Counted from the first letter of the stretch, positions 22,039 through 31,004 are shown. The stretch is DNA of 64,000 nucleotides from PALSA-612 sp964595575 (GCA_964595575.1 CAZQRA010000002.1:1-64000); one strand, 5' to 3'. The notes: a model not told the origin generated them from the letters alone. Numbers and translations are program-made.

Positions 22039-24983
22039 GGCCGCCTCACCCGGCAGATGGGCCAGCGATCGCACCACGAGGGGCAGGGAAAGCCTCCCTT
22101 GGGGTCGTGGCGAACGTCTCCCGCCCGAATCCGCTCCACGAAGGAGCGGGCGCTCTCCACCGCCCTGTCCACCACGGCCCAGAACTCCTCCTCCTCCAGG
22201 TAGTCGCGGGGAGAGAGCCCGGGCAGCGTCTCCCTCGCCTCTGCCCGCAGGAGGCCCCGGGCCCGCCGCTCCCCGGAGAGCGCTCGGTAGATGCCGCCGA
22301 GCGGCTCCACCCCCACGAGATCCCGCAGGACGAGCATGTACAGGGGCACCTGGAGTCGACACTCGGATTGGATCTGGGCGGCGGAGGGGGCGGCGGAACC
22401 GCTCTTGTAGTCGACGACGATGCCGCGGGCGCTGAAGGGGTCGAGGTCGATGCGGTCGATCTTGCCCGCCAGCAGAAAGCCGCCCAGGTCGAGCCCCCGG
22501 CGAAGCTCGGGCGCGGAGCGCTCGCTCCCGAAGGAGACCTCGAACCGACGGGGGACGAGCGGCGAGCCCGACTCGGCCTCGGCCCGGACGAACTCCTCCA
22601 GGTCGCGGCGAAGGGTCTCCGCCAGCTCGTGCCGCTCGACCTCCGTCAGCTCCAGCCGGCCGTACGCGTGACCGGCGAGGGCCTCGTCCAGGCACTCGCC
22701 CAGGAAGGCCAGGGCCTCGTCGATCCGCTCGGGCGCGACTCGCTCCGAGCCCAGTCTGCGGGGCAGGCCGGAGAAGAAGCGGAAGAGCGCCTGGTGGGCG
22801 ATCTGGCCGCGCAGGCGGGCATCCACCTCGCCGTCGATGGTGCGGGGGTCGACCAGTCGCTCCACCAGCCACAGGGACGAGCAGTCGGCGAACGCCTCCA
22901 GCTCGGTGACGCTGAAGCTGGCGCGGGCTCTGAGCTCCTCGAGCACCCGGGGATGGGAAAGCTGTGTAGGCCGATGGAAGGCCCGCAGGGCCCGCTCCAG
23001 GCGCCTGCCCCAGCCGTTGGCAGCCGCCAGCTCGCGGGCCAGGCCCGGCTCCTCGGCGGCCAGCGCCGCCACCGCTCGCAGCTGCTCCCGCTCGCTGGGA
23101 GCGCGATCGAGGGGCCAGGTGAGCTGGCTCAGAGGGCGGCGCCTCGTCCAGCGCTCGACGTCGTCGGGGGCGAAGAGGAGCCGCACGTCGTCCCAGAACG
23201 GGCTCGGCTGACGGGGGCTGCCGTCGTCGGTGGCCGCCTCCCGCGCAAGGTAGAGGCGCGCCCGCGCGCGGGTGCAGGCCGCGTAGAAGAGGTAGCGCTC
23301 GCGAGCGAGGGGGTCGAGGCGGGCTAGGCGGGCGGCGCCGCGGTGGTCCTGGAGGCGCCGGCGGGCGTCCTCGTCGAGGAGGCCCCAGGCGTCCGCGCGG
23401 CGAGGCAGGGCTCCCTCCTCCAGCCCGAGCACGAACACCACCTCGTAGCGGCGGGTACGCACGCGCATGAGGTCGAGAACCGCCACCCGGCCGGGGGCGC
23501 GCCCCGCTCCCAGCGAGACCGGCGCCTGCTCGAGGAGGGCCACGGCCTCGCTGTGCCCCAGCTCTCCCCCCAAGCTGACCCACTCCTCCATCTCCCGGGT
23601 CGCGCGCATCGCCGCCTCGTAGGCACGGAGGTCGAGGAGGGCGTCCTCGGTGGCGGGCGGAGCGGTGGTTCCGTAGGCGTGGCGGAGCATGGAGGCGGCG
23701 ATCGCCTGCACGGCTGCCGCCGGGGAGGCCGCCCGGCGCACCGTGTCGAGGAAGGGAAGCGGCTGTCCCCGCAGTCTCGCCGTCTCCTCCTCCACCGCCC
23801 GGCGGCTACGTACCGCCCGGCCGCGCAGCCGGCCCTCCAGGAAGTCCACGTGGTCGCGGCGAAGCCCCGAGTAGGGCGAGCGCATGAAGGCGTAGAGGTC
23901 GCTCCTTCCGCCCCCCATCCACGCGAAGCGAAGGAGCGCGAGCAGGGCCCGCCCGAAGGGGGTCTCTCCCAGACGAGCTTGGCCGTCGAGGGCGTAGGGG
24001 AGCGAGACAGCCGAGAAGGCGGTGTCGACCACTCCCCGGTAGCGCTCCAGGCTGGGACAGACGACCGCGATCTCCTCGGCGGCCACCCCCGAGCGGAGGA
24101 GGTCCACGATCTCGTCGGCCACGAGCTCGGCGACGCCCCGGGCCCCGGCCGCCTCCAAGAAGCGCACGGCTCCCCCGAGCGCAGGCGGGGAGGAAGGCGG
24201 CGTCGCCGGGTCGCAGAAGAGCATCCGCTCGAGGTGGGCCAGGGCGGGATGGGCGTAGGCGTCAGGTCGGGGAGGTAGCGCCTGCAGCCGGCCGCCGGCG
24301 AGGCGGGCGAGGTCGGCCACCGTGCGCTCGAGACAGGCGAAGACGGCTCGGCCGGGCTCGTAGGGGACCGACACCGTGACCTCGGCGCGCGCGGCCAAGG
24401 CCTCGACCAGCGCCCACTGCACCGGGGTCAGATCCTCGAACCCGTAGACGTAGACCGGTCGCCCGTCCCACGCGTCCAGCTCCCGGCTCAGGCGCTCCAC
24501 CGCGTACCGGCGCTCGCTCGAGCGATCCCAGACCCCAAGCCGGGTCAGCTCCTCGCGGTAGGCACGGTGGAGGCAGGCGACCTCGCCGTCGAGGTCGTCG
24601 GGCTCGAGCAGGTGAGACTCGACCTCGCTCAGGGTCTCGACGAGGGCATCGGCGAAGCCGCTGAACTGGGCCGATCGGGCTAGGGTGGAGAGCTGAGCAC
24701 GGGCGCAGGCGGCCCGGGCAGCCAACCGCCGCTGGCCCTCGCTCAGGAGCGGCCTCGCCGCCCCGTCCCGGCGAGCGATCTGGGCCAGGAGATCGTCGAA
24801 CGTCCCGATGAAGCCGCCGACGAGGGCGCCCGCCCGACGCAGGAGGTCGCGCTCCACTCGCTCCACGTCCGCCTGGGCAGGGACGACCAACACCGGGTCG
24901 CGCCCGCGCTCGGCCAGGTAGGAATCGAGGAGGAGCGCGACCTTGCCGGCATTGGCGGGGCCGACGATGAGCGTCAGCGGCAT
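22035..24983 (-). CDS. addB: AddB-type helicase-nuclease subunit
   Basis: 982 residues. An N-terminal helicase-like fold begins with Walker A-like LIVGPANAGKVALLL, but most later helicase motifs are degenerate, as is usual for AddB. The C-terminal PD-(D/E)XK nuclease reads GKIDRIDLDPFSARG and IVVDYKSGS. Cys residues flank it: FADCSSLW before, and CPSWCDRWPIC at the end, the expected 4Fe-4S ligands that staple the nuclease domain. It partners AddA downstream (4 bp overlap). It is the first gene of the addB-addA-nth unit, starting at ATG 24983 beyond a strong terminator. Confidence 0.9.
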   Translation of the reverse strand: MPLTLIVGPANAGKVALLLDSYLAERGRDPVLVVPAQADVERVERDLLRRAGALVGGFIGTFDDLLAQIARRDGAARPLLSEGQRRLAARAACARAQLSTLARSAQFSGFADALVETLSEVESHLLEPDDLDGEVACLHRAYREELTRLGVWDRSSERRYAVERLSRELDAWDGRPVYVYGFEDLTPVQWALVEALAARAEVTVSVPYEPGRAVFACLERTVADLARLAGGRLQALPPRPDAYAHPALAHLERMLFCDPATPPSSPPALGGAVRFLEAAGARGVAELVADEIVDLLRSGVAAEEIAVVCPSLERYRGVVDTAFSAVSLPYALDGQARLGETPFGRALLALLRFAWMGGGRSDLYAFMRSPYSGLRRDHVDFLEGRLRGRAVRSRRAVEEETARLRGQPLPFLDTVRRAASPAAAVQAIAASMLRHAYGTTAPPATEDALLDLRAYEAAMRATREMEEWVSLGGELGHSEAVALLEQAPVSLGAGRAPGRVAVLDLMRVRTRRYEVVFVLGLEEGALPRRADAWGLLDEDARRRLQDHRGAARLARLDPLARERYLFYAACTRARARLYLAREAATDDGSPRQPSPFWDDVRLLFAPDDVERWTRRRPLSQLTWPLDRAPSEREQLRAVAALAAEEPGLARELAAANGWGRRLERALRAFHRPTQLSHPRVLEELRARASFSVTELEAFADCSSLWLVERLVDPRTIDGEVDARLRGQIAHQALFRFFSGLPRRLGSERVAPERIDEALAFLGECLDEALAGHAYGRLELTEVERHELAETLRRDLEEFVRAEAESGSPLVPRRFEVSFGSERSAPELRRGLDLGGFLLAGKIDRIDLDPFSARGIVVDYKSGSAAPSAAQIQSECRLQVPLYMLVLRDLVGVEPLGGIYRALSGERRARGLLRAEARETLPGLSPRDYLEEEEFWAVVDRAVESARSFVERIRAGDVRHDPKGGFPCPSWCDRWPICRVRRP

Positions 24984-25054
24984 GGACGCCCAGTCTAGTG
25001 AGGCAAAGCGACGGCGGCCTGCTCGCCCTGGGACCGTTTCGTGGAAAGAGCGTC

Positions 25055-25093
25055 AAAAGGGAAGGAGGGCAGCCCCGGCCTGCCCTCCTTCCC
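25055..25093 (-). terminator. Strong rho-independent terminator
   Basis: A perfect 14 bp stem (25059-25072 with 25080-25093, loop 7 nt) is followed on the minus strand by TTTT. It lies 3 bp after the stop of the zinc-ribbon gene and upstream of addB, separating the two transcripts. Confidence 0.85.
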
Positions 25094-25095
25094 CC

Positions 25096-25293
25096 CTACG
25101 CCACTTGCGCCTTGGGCCGTCTCCCCCGCCGCGCCACGGTGCGTCCGGGGGCGTTGCCGGCGCAGGCGTCGCACAGATCGGCCTGCTTGGCGCCCCGCCG
25201 GGCGTCGGCGAAGGTGACGCGCATCACCGCCCCCCGGCCTTCGGCGATCTCTCCACCGCACTGGTCACACACGAGGATCGTCTTTCTGGCCAC
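25096..25293 (-). CDS. Small zinc-ribbon protein with basic AT-hook-like tail
   Basis: 65 residues from GTG 25293 with a strong GAGGAG ribosome site. Two knuckles (VCDQCGG and LCDACAG) form a treble-clef-like Zn site around RVTFADARRGAKQ. The tail ends TVARRGRRPKAQ, similar to an AT-hook or the nucleic-acid-binding tails of Lsr2-like proteins. It is monocistronic, with its own strong terminator, and transcribed away from the dehydrogenase gene. A chromatin or RNA-binding role is an inference only. Confidence 0.7.
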   Translation of the reverse strand: MARKTILVCDQCGGEIAEGRGAVMRVTFADARRGAKQADLCDACAGNAPGRTVARRGRRPKAQVA

Positions 25294-25421
25294 AAATTCT
25301 CCTCTCGATCGACTTGTCTATGGACTTGACGATACGGCGGCAATCCTAGCCGAAATTCTCGCCCTTTCGACCTCACCGATTACGGTCTAGAAACGATGTC
25401 ATGATCGTACAATGTCCCTCC
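25294..25421. promoter_or_regulatory. Divergent promoter region
   Basis: A locally AT-richer stretch between the zinc-ribbon gene and the dehydrogenase gene. TACAAT at 25408-25413 is a good plus-strand -10 box. Initiation about 7 nt downstream would fall at or next to GTG 25422, giving a leaderless mRNA. No matching -35 box is clear. A second candidate, TAGAAA at 25388-25393, would place a start at ATG 25401. Confidence 0.35.
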
Positions 25422-26492
25422 GTGTCTCCGCGTACGATCGTCGTCATGGAAGGGGACGAGACCGGCCAAGAGCTCTTGGAGGAAGCGCTGCGCGTGATCT
25501 CGCCCTCGGTGATCGGAGTGACGTTCGATCTTCTCCGTTTTGACTTGTCCTTGGAGAGCAGGCGGGCTACGCGAAACGCGGTCGTCTACGCCGCGGCGGA
25601 GGCTACCCGGGAGGCCGGCCTGGGCTTGAAGGCCGCCACCATCACCCCCGAGGCGCCCGGCGACGTGGGCTCGCCGAACCGCATCCTGCGCGAGGAGATC
25701 GGCGCTCAGGTCATCGTTCGCACCGGACGGCGTATTCCCGGCGTCGCTCCGGTAGGAGGAGTGCATGGGCCGATCTCGGTCGTGCGCATGGCGGTCGGCG
25801 ATGCCTACGGAGCCAAGGAGTGGCGCCGAGGGGAGGGCGACGAGGAGGAGGCCTTCCGTACCGAGCGCATCGACCGCCGCACCTGCCATGCCGTGGCGGA
25901 GCTGGCCTTCCGCCTAGCCGAGCGCGACGGCGCTGCCGTGTTCGGCGGTCCCAAGTACACGGTGAGCCCGATCTACGAGGGGATGCTCAAGGAGGAGATG
26001 GACGCTGCCTCGGCCCGCCACCCCACGGTGCCCTACCGACCCCACCTGATCGACGCCACCTTCGCCCTCCTTCTGACGTCGAGCGGCGAGCCGCTGGTCA
26101 TCCCTACCTTGAACCGGGACGGGGACATCCTCGCCGACCTCGTCCTCCAGCTCTTCGGGTCGATCGCCGGTGCCGAGTCGCTGGTCATGTCCTTGACCGA
26201 GGAGTACGCTCCCCGGGTGGTGCTGGCCGAGGCTGCCCACGGCACCGCGCCCAGCCTCAAGGGCAAGAACGTCGCCAACCCCCTGGCCATGATCCTGGCT
26301 GCGGCCGCCCTCCTCTCCTACGCCGGGGAGGAGGGACAGGCGCCGTCGCGAGCCATCCGGCAAGCTGCTCTGGAGACGATCGCCGACGGTATTCGAACCG
26401 CCGACCTCGGAGGACAGGCCTCGACCACCGAGCTCACGGACGAGGTCATCCGCCGCGTCCGCCGCAAGCTGGCCGAGGCATCGGCCACCTAG
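25422..26492 (+). CDS. Isocitrate/isopropylmalate dehydrogenase family enzyme
   Basis: 356 residues from GTG 25422. MEGDETGQELLEEAL is the N-terminal nucleotide/substrate block. GSPNRILREEI, VRTGRRIPGV, NRDGDILADLVLQLFGSIAG and the family signature EAAHGTAPSLKGKNVANP follow. It probably oxidises isocitrate to 2-oxoglutarate with NAD(P); the RTGRRIPG and AVGDAYGAKEW blocks resemble the eukaryal-type NADP enzyme more than E. coli Icd. With sucA in the same window it would supply the oxidative TCA arm. No Shine-Dalgarno is visible, in line with leaderless translation. ATG 25401 is the alternative start. Confidence 0.85.
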   Translation: MSPRTIVVMEGDETGQELLEEALRVISPSVIGVTFDLLRFDLSLESRRATRNAVVYAAAEATREAGLGLKAATITPEAPGDVGSPNRILREEIGAQVIVRTGRRIPGVAPVGGVHGPISVVRMAVGDAYGAKEWRRGEGDEEEAFRTERIDRRTCHAVAELAFRLAERDGAAVFGGPKYTVSPIYEGMLKEEMDAASARHPTVPYRPHLIDATFALLLTSSGEPLVIPTLNRDGDILADLVLQLFGSIAGAESLVMSLTEEYAPRVVLAEAAHGTAPSLKGKNVANPLAMILAAAALLSYAGEEGQAPSRAIRQAALETIADGIRTADLGGQASTTELTDEVIRRVRRKLAEASAT

Positions 26493-27115
26493 GGCCCGCT
26501 CGGCCAGCGACGGCCGAGGCGGGGGCGGGGCATGGCCATCGCTCCTTCCCTCCAGGCTTGGACGAACACGGCCACGACGTCGGGGTCGAACTGGCTGCCG
26601 GCGCCGCGCTCGAGCTCGGCAATCGCCTCCTGGGGGGCCAGGGCCGGCCGATACGCCCGCTCGGAAATCATGGCGTCGAAGGCGTCCGCCACCGCCAGCA
26701 CCCGGGCCATGGCAGGGATCTCAGCCCCCTTCTTCCCCGCGGGGTAGCCGCGGCCATCCCACCGCTCGTGGTGGTGGAGGACGCAGGGAAGCGCAGGCCG
26801 CAGAGACCTCACCAAGGAGACCATGCGGGCGCCGTGCTCGGGGTGGGAGCGCATCTGGGCAAGCTCGCCCGGATCGAGCGGGCCCGGCTTCCTCAGCACC
26901 TCCTCGGGCACCGCCAGCTTGCCGATGTCGTGGAGAGCAGCTCCCAAGCGCAAGACCTCGACCTCCTCCTCGTCCCAGCCCAGGCGGGCGGCCACGATCT
27001 CGGCCAGGACGCCGACGCGGTCGGCATGGCCGAGCGAGTAGGGGTCGCGCCGCTCGATCGCCCGGGCGAGGTCGCTGGCGATGGGCATAGAGCGCCTCGT
27101 TCCAGCCTGGGCCAC
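26489..27115 (-). CDS. HD-GYP domain phosphodiesterase
   Basis: 208 residues made almost only of an HD-GYP domain: SLGHADRVGVLAEIVAARLG, GAALHDIGKLAVPEEVLRKPG (HD), HPEHGARMV, HHHERWDGRGYPAGKKG (the GYP motif), and VADAFDAMISERAYRPA. HD-GYP proteins hydrolyse cyclic di-GMP to GMP. No receiver or sensor domain is attached. It may oppose the cyclic di-GMP signal read by the PilZ domain of the glycosyltransferase at 4292, but that is conjecture. GTG 27115 is used, with ATG 27088 possible. It is convergent with the dehydrogenase gene (4 bp overlap). Confidence 0.9.
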   Translation of the reverse strand: MAQAGTRRSMPIASDLARAIERRDPYSLGHADRVGVLAEIVAARLGWDEEEVEVLRLGAALHDIGKLAVPEEVLRKPGPLDPGELAQMRSHPEHGARMVSLVRSLRPALPCVLHHHERWDGRGYPAGKKGAEIPAMARVLAVADAFDAMISERAYRPALAPQEAIAELERGAGSQFDPDVVAVFVQAWREGAMAMPRPRLGRRWPSGP

Positions 27116-27190
27116 GTTTCCCTTCCGCTCGAGGGAGCGTCAGTTGACTAGGAGCGAGCCGGAGTCGGTGGCGTAGAGTTCCGCCCGGCA

Positions 27191-28282
27191 ATGAACGTCG
27201 GTGTCCCCAAGGAGACCGTCCCAGGCGAGCGCCGGGTGGCCCTCGTCCCCGAGGTCGTCGCCCGCCTCGCCTCCTCCGGCTTCCAGATTCTGGTCGAGCG
27301 AGGCGCCGGCGAGGAGGCCGCCTTCTCCGACGTCGAGTACGAGGAGGCGGGAGCGACGCTCGTGGACACGGTCTTCGGCCGGGCCGAGGTGGTGGCCAAG
27401 GTGCAGAAGCCATCCCCGGAGGAAGTGGCGCGCATGCGGTCGGGCGACGTCCTCATCGCCTTCCTCCAGCCGCTCACCGACCAGGAGGGCATCGAGCGCC
27501 TGGCCCGTCAGGGGGTGGTCGCCTTCGCCATGGAGTCCATCCCCCGCATCACCCGAGCCCAGCCCATGGACGCCCTCTCCTCCCAAGCCACCGTAGCCGG
27601 CTACAAGGCCGCTTTGCTCGCGGCCGAGCACCTGCCCAAGTTCTTCCCCATGCTCACCACCGCCGCCGGCACCGTGCCCCCGGCCAAGGTGCTCGTGCTA
27701 GGGGCAGGAGTGGCCGGGCTCCAGGCCATCGCCACCGCCCGCCGGCTGGGGGCGGTCGTCTCCGGCTTCGACGTGCGCCCGGTCGTCAAGGAGCAGGTGG
27801 AGTCGCTGGGGGCCACGTTCCTCGACCTCGGCATCCGGGGGGAGGAGACGAAGGGAGGGTACGCGGCCGAGCTCACCCCCGAGCAGCAGGCCGCCCAGCA
27901 GGCGGAGCTGGAGCGGCGGCTGCCGGGGTTCGACGTGGTCATCACCACCGCCGCCGTGCCCGGACGACCGGCCCCCAAGCTGATCCCCGCCTTGGCAGTG
28001 GAGGCGATGCGCCGGGGCTCGGTGATCGTGGACGTGGCCGCGGAGACCGGGGGAAACTGCGAGCTGACGACGCCGGGGAAGATCACGGTGGAGCACGGGG
28101 TCACGCTGGTGGGGCTGGTCAACCTGCCCAGCACCATGCCCACCCACGCCAGCCAGCTCTACGCCCGCAACGTGGCCGCCCTCATCCAGCACCTCGCTCC
28201 AGGCGGCGAGCTCAAGCTCGACTTCGGCGACGAGATCACGGCCGGCGCCTGCGTGGCCGGCGGGGAGAAGGCACCGGTATGA
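27191..28282 (+). CDS. pntAA: NAD(P) transhydrogenase subunit alpha part 1
   Basis: 363 residues: the soluble NAD(H)-binding domain I of proton-translocating transhydrogenase. MNVGVPKETVPGERRVALVP is the family start; VLGAGVAGLQAIATARRLGA binds NAD, and the mobile-loop region follows around ITTAAVPGRPAPKLI. The end overlaps pntAB by 4 bp (ATGA). The three-gene form pntAA-pntAB-pntB is typical of Actinomycetota and many thermophiles. It uses the proton gradient to make NADPH from NADH. Confidence 0.95.
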   Translation: MNVGVPKETVPGERRVALVPEVVARLASSGFQILVERGAGEEAAFSDVEYEEAGATLVDTVFGRAEVVAKVQKPSPEEVARMRSGDVLIAFLQPLTDQEGIERLARQGVVAFAMESIPRITRAQPMDALSSQATVAGYKAALLAAEHLPKFFPMLTTAAGTVPPAKVLVLGAGVAGLQAIATARRLGAVVSGFDVRPVVKEQVESLGATFLDLGIRGEETKGGYAAELTPEQQAAQQAELERRLPGFDVVITTAAVPGRPAPKLIPALAVEAMRRGSVIVDVAAETGGNCELTTPGKITVEHGVTLVGLVNLPSTMPTHASQLYARNVAALIQHLAPGGELKLDFGDEITAGACVAGGEKAPV

Positions 28283-28593
28283 CCACGAGCTTCCTCATCG
28301 AGCTGACCGTCCTCATCCTGGCCGCCTTCCTGGGCTTCGAGGTCATCTCCAAGGTCCCCACCCTCCTCCACACCCCGCTCATGTCAGGCACCAACGCCAT
28401 CCACGGCATCGTCATCGTAGGCGCCATCATCGTGGCCGGCCTGCCCGACCAGGACACCTGGATCAGGGTGGTCGCCCTAGCGGCGGTGGCCCTGGCTACG
28501 GGCAACGTGGTGGGCGGCTTCGTGGTCACCGACCGCATGCTGGAGATGTTCAAGCGGAGGCCGACGGAGCGGCGGGAGGAGGACCGCCCGTGA
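28279..28593 (+). CDS. pntAB: NAD(P) transhydrogenase subunit alpha part 2
   Basis: 104 residues with three to four membrane helices; the conserved VISKVPTLLHTPLMSGTNAI belongs to the proton channel subunit of domain II. It lies between pntAA and pntB, overlapping each by 4 bp, so the three are translationally coupled. Confidence 0.95.
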   Translation: MTTSFLIELTVLILAAFLGFEVISKVPTLLHTPLMSGTNAIHGIVIVGAIIVAGLPDQDTWIRVVALAAVALATGNVVGGFVVTDRMLEMFKRRPTERREEDRP

Positions 28594-29987
28594 GCCGCAC
28601 CGACGGGAGCACCCTCGCCTACATCGTCACCATCATCTCCTTCATCCTCGCCCTCCGCTTCCTCTCCTCCCCTGCCCACGCCAGGAAGGGAAACTGGATC
28701 GGAGCCTTCGGCATGGCCGTGGCCATCGTGGCCACCTTCTTCCTGCCTCAGCTCGACAGCGGCACCTTCTGGCCCATCCTGGTGGTGATGGCCGTGGCCG
28801 CCCCCGTCGGAGCCTACGCGGCCAGGGCGGTGCGGATGACGGCCATGCCCCAGATGGTGGCCCTGTTCAACGGCGTAGGCGGCGGGGCGGCGGCGCTCAT
28901 CGCCCTGGCCGACTTCCACAACGCCGCCCCCGAGCCCGGCCTTCTGGACGTGAACGTCGCCATCTCCACCGTCTTCTCGGGCCTCGTGGGCTCGGTCTCC
29001 TTCGCGGGCAGCATGGTCGCCTTCGCCAAGCTCCAGGAGTGGATCGGGGGGCGGCCCATCGTCTACCCCGGCCAGAAGCTCGGCAATGCGGCCCTCCTCG
29101 GCGCCCTGGTGGCGCTGGCGGTGGTGATCGTGGCGGGGGTGCAGGAGGACCCCCTCCTCATCGGCCTCATCGCTGGAGCGGCCGCCTTCGGGGTCCTGTT
29201 CGTCCTCCCCATCGGCGGCGCCGACATGCCGGTCGTCATCGCCCTCCTCAACGCCTTCACCGGCCTGGCCGCCTCCGCGACCGGATTCGTGCTCCACCAG
29301 ACGGTGCTCATCGTCAGCGGGATGCTGGTGGGGGCGTCGGGAACCCTCCTCACCCTCCTCATGGCTCGGGCCATGGGCCGCTCGGTGGCCAACGTCCTCT
29401 TCGGCGCCTTCGGGCAGCTCCAGGTGTCGCCCGAGGCGCTCGCGGCCGGGGACGGGGCCGTACGTCCCACCACGCCCGAGGACGTGGCGGTCATGCTGGC
29501 CTACGCCAAGCGGGTGATCATCGTCCCTGGGTACGGCCTGGCCGTAGCCCAGGCCCAGCACGCCGTGCGCGAGCTGGCGGACGAGCTGGAGGGGCGGGGC
29601 GTGGACGTCCGCTTCGCCATCCACCCGGTGGCCGGGCGCATGCCCGGCCACATGAACGTGCTCTTGGCCGAAGCCAACGTGCCTTACGACCAGCTCTACG
29701 AGATGGACGCGATCAACCCCGACTTCGACCAGACCGACGTCGCCCTCGTCATCGGGGCCAACGACGTCGTCAACCCGGCGGCCCGCAACCAGCCCGGAAG
29801 CCCCATCTACGGCATGCCCATCCTCAACGTCGACCACGCCCGCAACGTCGTTGTCCTCAAGCGCAGCATGGCCCCCGGCTTCGCCGGCATCGACAACCCG
29901 CTCTTCACCGACCCCAAGACGGTCATGCTGTTCGGGGACGCCAAGGACTCCGTGGAGAAGCTGATCGCCGCCGTCAAGCGGGTGTGA
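28590..29987 (+). CDS. pntB: NAD(P) transhydrogenase subunit beta
   Basis: 465 residues from GTG 28590. The first 270 residues form about eight to nine membrane helices, completing the proton channel. The C-terminal domain III binds NADP(H): VIIVPGYGLAVAQAQHAV, then VRFAIHPVAGRMPGHMNVLLAEA and NPDFDQTDVALVIGANDVVNPAA. It completes the pnt operon and overlaps the following cyclodeaminase-family gene by 4 bp. Confidence 0.96.
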   Translation: MSRTDGSTLAYIVTIISFILALRFLSSPAHARKGNWIGAFGMAVAIVATFFLPQLDSGTFWPILVVMAVAAPVGAYAARAVRMTAMPQMVALFNGVGGGAAALIALADFHNAAPEPGLLDVNVAISTVFSGLVGSVSFAGSMVAFAKLQEWIGGRPIVYPGQKLGNAALLGALVALAVVIVAGVQEDPLLIGLIAGAAAFGVLFVLPIGGADMPVVIALLNAFTGLAASATGFVLHQTVLIVSGMLVGASGTLLTLLMARAMGRSVANVLFGAFGQLQVSPEALAAGDGAVRPTTPEDVAVMLAYAKRVIIVPGYGLAVAQAQHAVRELADELEGRGVDVRFAIHPVAGRMPGHMNVLLAEANVPYDQLYEMDAINPDFDQTDVALVIGANDVVNPAARNQPGSPIYGMPILNVDHARNVVVLKRSMAPGFAGIDNPLFTDPKTVMLFGDAKDSVEKLIAAVKRV

Positions 29988-30925
29988 GCGAGGCCCTGCT
30001 CTTTCGGGCCGAGGACGTCCTGCGAGCGGTCCCGCCGCTACGAGCCCTGGAGGCGGTGCGTGAAGCCTTCGTCGCCTACGCCGAGGGCCGGTGGACGATG
30101 CCGGCCAAGGTCTACGTCACCAACTACCCGGCCGGGGACTTCCGGGCCATGCCCGCCCTCGGCGACGGGTACGCCTTGCTCAAGTGGGTCACCTCCTTCC
30201 CCGGCAACCCCGCCAAGGGCCTTCCCACCGTGACCGGGATCGTGCTCCTCTCCGACGCCTCCGACGGGCACCTGGTCGCCCTGCTCGATGCCGCCTCGGT
30301 CACCTCCCTCCGCACCGGCGCCGCCGCCGTCCTGGCGGCAGAGACCCTGGGCCAGCCCGGCGCCTCCTCGGCGGCGGTCATCGGCTGCGGGGCCAACGGC
30401 AAAGCCACCGCCCGCGCCTTCGCGGCCCGGGGCTGGCCGGTGGCGGTCTACGACGTCGACCCGGCTCGAGCGGAGGCGGCCGCCCGCGAGGTGGGGGCGT
30501 CGGTGGCATCCTCCCGCGAGGAGGCGCTGGCGGCGGACCTCGTGGCCACGGTGACGCCGGGGCACGAGCTCGTCATCCGAGAGGGCGACCTTCGCCCCGG
30601 CCAGCACGTGAGCTTGATGGGGGCCGACGGCCCCGGCAAGTCCGAGATCGCCGTCTCCGAGCTCCTCCGCTGCCGCCTCTTCTGCGACGACTGGGGGCAG
30701 GCACGCCACGGCGGCGAGCTCCAGCACGCAGTCAGGGAGGGTCGTCTCGACCGAGGGAGGGTCGCCGACCTCGGCCACGTCCTGGCCGGAGCGTCCGAGG
30801 GACGCCGCTCGCCCGAGGAGATCACCGCCTTCGACTCGACCGGTCTTGCCATCCAGGACCTGGCCATCGCCTTGGCGGCCTTGGAGGCGGGAGGAGAGCT
30901 CGACCTGCCCCGCGTCCGCTGGTAG
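29984..30925 (+). CDS. Ornithine cyclodeaminase / mu-crystallin family dehydrogenase
   Basis: 313 residues from GTG 29984 (GTGA overlap with the pntB stop); the longer upstream open frame is a pntB shadow. GRWTMPAKVYVTNYP, LKWVTSFPGNPAKGLPTVTG and LLDAASVTSLRTGAAAVLAAE match the family, and VIGCGANGKATARAF binds NAD(P). The family includes ornithine cyclodeaminase, alanine dehydrogenase of the archaeal type, and ketimine reductases, and the exact substrate cannot be assigned. Its tight coupling to transhydrogenase suggests an NAD(P)H-linked amino acid or imine reaction. Confidence 0.85.
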   Translation: MSEALLFRAEDVLRAVPPLRALEAVREAFVAYAEGRWTMPAKVYVTNYPAGDFRAMPALGDGYALLKWVTSFPGNPAKGLPTVTGIVLLSDASDGHLVALLDAASVTSLRTGAAAVLAAETLGQPGASSAAVIGCGANGKATARAFAARGWPVAVYDVDPARAEAAAREVGASVASSREEALAADLVATVTPGHELVIREGDLRPGQHVSLMGADGPGKSEIAVSELLRCRLFCDDWGQARHGGELQHAVREGRLDRGRVADLGHVLAGASEGRRSPEEITAFDSTGLAIQDLAIALAALEAGGELDLPRVRW

Positions 30926-31004
30926 CCTCCTCTTCCACCAGCCGACCGCAGGAGCACGAGGGCTCGCCGCCGCGTGCCCCAGTCGGCGAGGGCTCCGGCC
31001 GGGC

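Noticed and set aside
18616..23583. A 1655-residue minus-strand open frame
   Set aside because: Only the part from 22038 is AddA. The rest is Arg/Pro/Gly-rich shadow of addB in another frame, with no domain.
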